Assembly (NCBI GenBank): GCA_007123195.1
Contig: SKLO01000500.1
Span: forward strand, 1-7,885
DNA from: Verrucomicrobiales bacterium
GTDB taxonomy: Bacteria; Verrucomicrobiota; Verrucomicrobiia; Verrucomicrobiales; SKLO01
DNA: 7,885 bases
Direction: 5' to 3'
Under the pieces are notes generated by a model. It was not told the DNA's origin and did no database searches. It saw nothing but the letters and a program-made list of their open reading frames with translations. Of this stretch, positions 6,298 through 7,885 are shown one piece after another; within the stretch, counting starts at the first letter, position 1; each line of letters starts with the position of its first letter. Both the position numbers and the translations under genes were made by a program.

Positions 6298-7885
6298 ATG
6301 AATGCCCGTCGTCTGAATCGCTCGCTGCTTCCGCCCTCAATGGCGGCCGGTCTCGGCCTGCTGCTGGCCCCCGCCGCCTTCGCCGAGGAAGAGGAGAAAG
6401 TCACCTATGAGGACCACGTCCTGCCGGTGCTTGAAAGCCGCTGCTTCTCCTGTCACAACCCGGACCGTCAGCGCGGCGGCCTTGACCTGACCACCTACGC
6501 CAACACTCTGGAAGGTGGCAGCGGCGGCGTGGTGGCGGAAGCGGGCAACCCGGGCGGCAGCCGGATCTACACCACCGCGGCGCACGAGGAGGAACCTGTC
6601 ATGCCTCCCGAGGGCGGCAAGATTCCGGACGCCGAACTCGACATCCTGCGCAAGTGGATCGAGGGCGGGATGCTCGAAACCGAGTCCAGCGTCGCCCGGC
6701 GGCCTAGCCGCCCGCAGGTGGACCTTTCGGTTTCCGCCCCGACCGGACGCCCTGACGGGCCGCCGCCGATGCCGGCGCACGCCTTGCTGGAACCCGTCGT
6801 GGTGACCGAGCGCGGCGACGCTGTCACCGCCATGGCGGCCAGTCCGTGGGCCCCGCTGGTGGCCATCGGCGGCCAGCATCAGGTGTTGCTTTACGACGCC
6901 GCCAGTCAGGAACTGGCCGCGGTCCTGCCGTATGAAGAGGGTTTTGTCGAAAGCCTCATGTTCAGTCAGGCCGGGACGCTGCTGGTGGCCGGCGCCGGAC
7001 GCCCGGGCCGCATGGGCCACGCCGTGGCCTGGGACATCCGCGACGGGCGCCGGCTGATGGAAGTCGGCCGGGAGTTCGATTCCGCCATGTCCGCCGACAT
7101 CACGCCCGATCACAGCTTGATCGCCATCGGCAGCACCAGCCGCCGACTGCGGGTGTTCCGCACCGGCGACGGCGAAATGGAGTATGAACTCGACGATCAC
7201 ACCGAGTGGGTGATGTCGGTGGCGTTCAGCCCTGACGGCATCCTGCTGGCCAGCGGCGACCGCAACGGCAACGTGTTCGTCTACGAGGCCGCCAACGGCG
7301 GAGAGTTCCACAAGATCGGCAATGTGCACGAGGGCGGCGTCACCGACTTGGCCTGGCGCGGCGACTCGAACGTGCTGGCCTCGGCCGGCGCCGACGGCCG
7401 CGTGCGCCTGTGGGCGATGGCCAACGGGCGCGAGATCCGCAACATCGACGCCCACGGCGGCGGGGTGCTGTCGGTCGATTTTTCCCACGACGGCCACGTG
7501 GTCAGCTCCGGCCGCGACAACCTGGTCAAAATCTGGAATGCCGAGGGCCAGGCGCTCAAGCAGCTGGAAGGGTTCACCGACCTGGTCACCACCGCCCGCT
7601 TCCTTGAGGACGACGAACATGTGGTCGTCGGCGACTTCCTCGGTCAGGTGCAGATGTGGTCGATCGCCGGCGAGGAGCCGGTGAAAGTGGCCGAACTCAG
7701 CTCGCATCCGCAGTCGATTCCCGTCCGGCGCGGGCAGCATGTCGCCGCGGCGGCCGAGTGGTCCCAGCAGAAGGAACAACGTCAGGGGGCGCTGGCGTCG
7801 GCGCGGCAGGAGCTGGAGGCCCGGCGCGGCCGGTTGCAGCAGGCGCGCGCCGAGGTGGAGAGATTGACCGCGGTGATGGCGGAGA
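6298..7885 (+). CDS. Secreted cytochrome (PSCyt1)-WD40 propeller protein, 3' end outside window
   Basis: The frame from ATG 6298 is open to the window edge (529 residues, no stop). A signal peptide covers residues 1-29 (LGLLLAPAAFA, then an acidic EEEE). The PSCyt1 cytochrome domain spans about 35-125, with CFSCH at 49-53, RGGLDL, and the probable axial Met102 in VMPPEGGK, ending in LRKWIEGG. A Pro/Arg-rich linker (about 126-165) holds GPPPMP. Residues about 172-467 form seven WD40 repeats; typical pieces are SVAFSPDGILLASGD, VLASAGADGRVRLW and VVSSGRDNLVKIW. Residues 482-529 are a Gln/Glu/Arg/Ala-rich coiled coil that continues past the edge. This layout is a known planctomycete-type family in which a cytochrome is fused to a propeller scaffold. 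Expected location is the periplasm or outer surface; electron partner and substrate are unknown. It lies 160 bases after the DUF1549/DUF1553 gene, on the same strand, and is probably functionally linked to it. Confidence 0.92.
   Translation, partial: MNARRLNRSLLPPSMAAGLGLLLAPAAFAEEEEKVTYEDHVLPVLESRCFSCHNPDRQRGGLDLTTYANTLEGGSGGVVAEAGNPGGSRIYTTAAHEEEPVMPPEGGKIPDAELDILRKWIEGGMLETESSVARRPSRPQVDLSVSAPTGRPDGPPPMPAHALLEPVVVTERGDAVTAMAASPWAPLVAIGGQHQVLLYDAASQELAAVLPYEEGFVESLMFSQAGTLLVAGAGRPGRMGHAVAWDIRDGRRLMEVGREFDSAMSADITPDHSLIAIGSTSRRLRVFRTGDGEMEYELDDHTEWVMSVAFSPDGILLASGDRNGNVFVYEAANGGEFHKIGNVHEGGVTDLAWRGDSNVLASAGADGRVRLWAMANGREIRNIDAHGGGVLSVDFSHDGHVVSSGRDNLVKIWNAEGQALKQLEGFTDLVTTARFLEDDEHVVVGDFLGQVQMWSIAGEEPVKVAELSSHPQSIPVRRGQHVAAAAEWSQQKEQRQGALASARQELEARRGRLQQARAEVERLTAVMAE

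Noticed and set aside
6337..7779. A 480-codon open frame on the minus strand opposite the cytochrome-WD40 gene
   Set aside because: It mirrors a plus-strand gene with signal peptide, heme motif and seven WD40 repeats. The product is His/Ala/Gly-rich and resembles no family I recognise.
1..7885. CRISPR array, tRNA or rRNA genes, insertion sequences, phage genes
   Set aside because: No spaced repeats, cloverleaf or rRNA-like segments, transposase motifs or terminal inverted repeats were seen on either strand.

Overview
The window is GC-rich and all its genes lie on the plus strand. It holds four exported, mostly uncharacterised proteins of a type that is heavily expanded in Planctomycetota and Verrucomicrobiota: a DUF1501 protein, a PPC-domain protein, a PSCyt1/BIG2/PSCyt2(DUF1549)/PSD1(DUF1553) protein, and a PSCyt1-WD40 protein. 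This gene content suggests a member of the Planctomycetota-Verrucomicrobiota group. The T-rich, Shine-Dalgarno-poor leaders would suit the Verrucomicrobiota side, but the sequence alone does not settle the phylum, and such clusters also occur in metagenomic genomes of other lineages.

Layout. Positions 1-419 are the C-terminal end of a DUF1501 gene that starts before the window. Positions 420-771 are non-coding and carry a small GC hairpin, a strong C/G hairpin (570-598) and a perfect 10-bp inverted repeat (626-651). Positions 772-3201 encode an 809-residue secreted protein with two PPC beta-sandwich domains and Ig-like flanks. After an 83-base spacer with an AT-rich direct repeat, 3285-6137 encodes a 950-residue protein with three heme-type cysteine motifs (CVSCH, the longer-spaced CNSGGCH, and CAQCH), a BIG2 domain, and the DUF1549 and DUF1553 domains. 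A 160-base spacer with a hairpin (6168-6190) follows. From 6298 to the window end runs a fourth gene: signal peptide, a CFSCH cytochrome domain, a complete-looking seven-blade WD40 propeller, and the start of a long coiled coil. It is cut by the window edge and has no stop codon here.

How they may work together (inference). All three genes with visible N-termini encode signal peptides, and two carry candidate heme sites, so the products probably act together in the periplasm or at the cell surface. The DUF1501 protein has an alkaline phosphatase/sulfatase-like fold. The PPC protein looks like an adhesion or binding partner, and the two cytochrome-bearing proteins could pass electrons or form a scaffold. 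No substrate, reaction or partner for this cluster can be read from the sequence. The order DUF1501, PPC, DUF1549/DUF1553, PSCyt1-WD40 is a recurrent neighbourhood type rather than a wholly new system, but its biochemical role is, as far as I know, unestablished. No RNA genes, mobile elements, CRISPR arrays or minus-strand genes were found.
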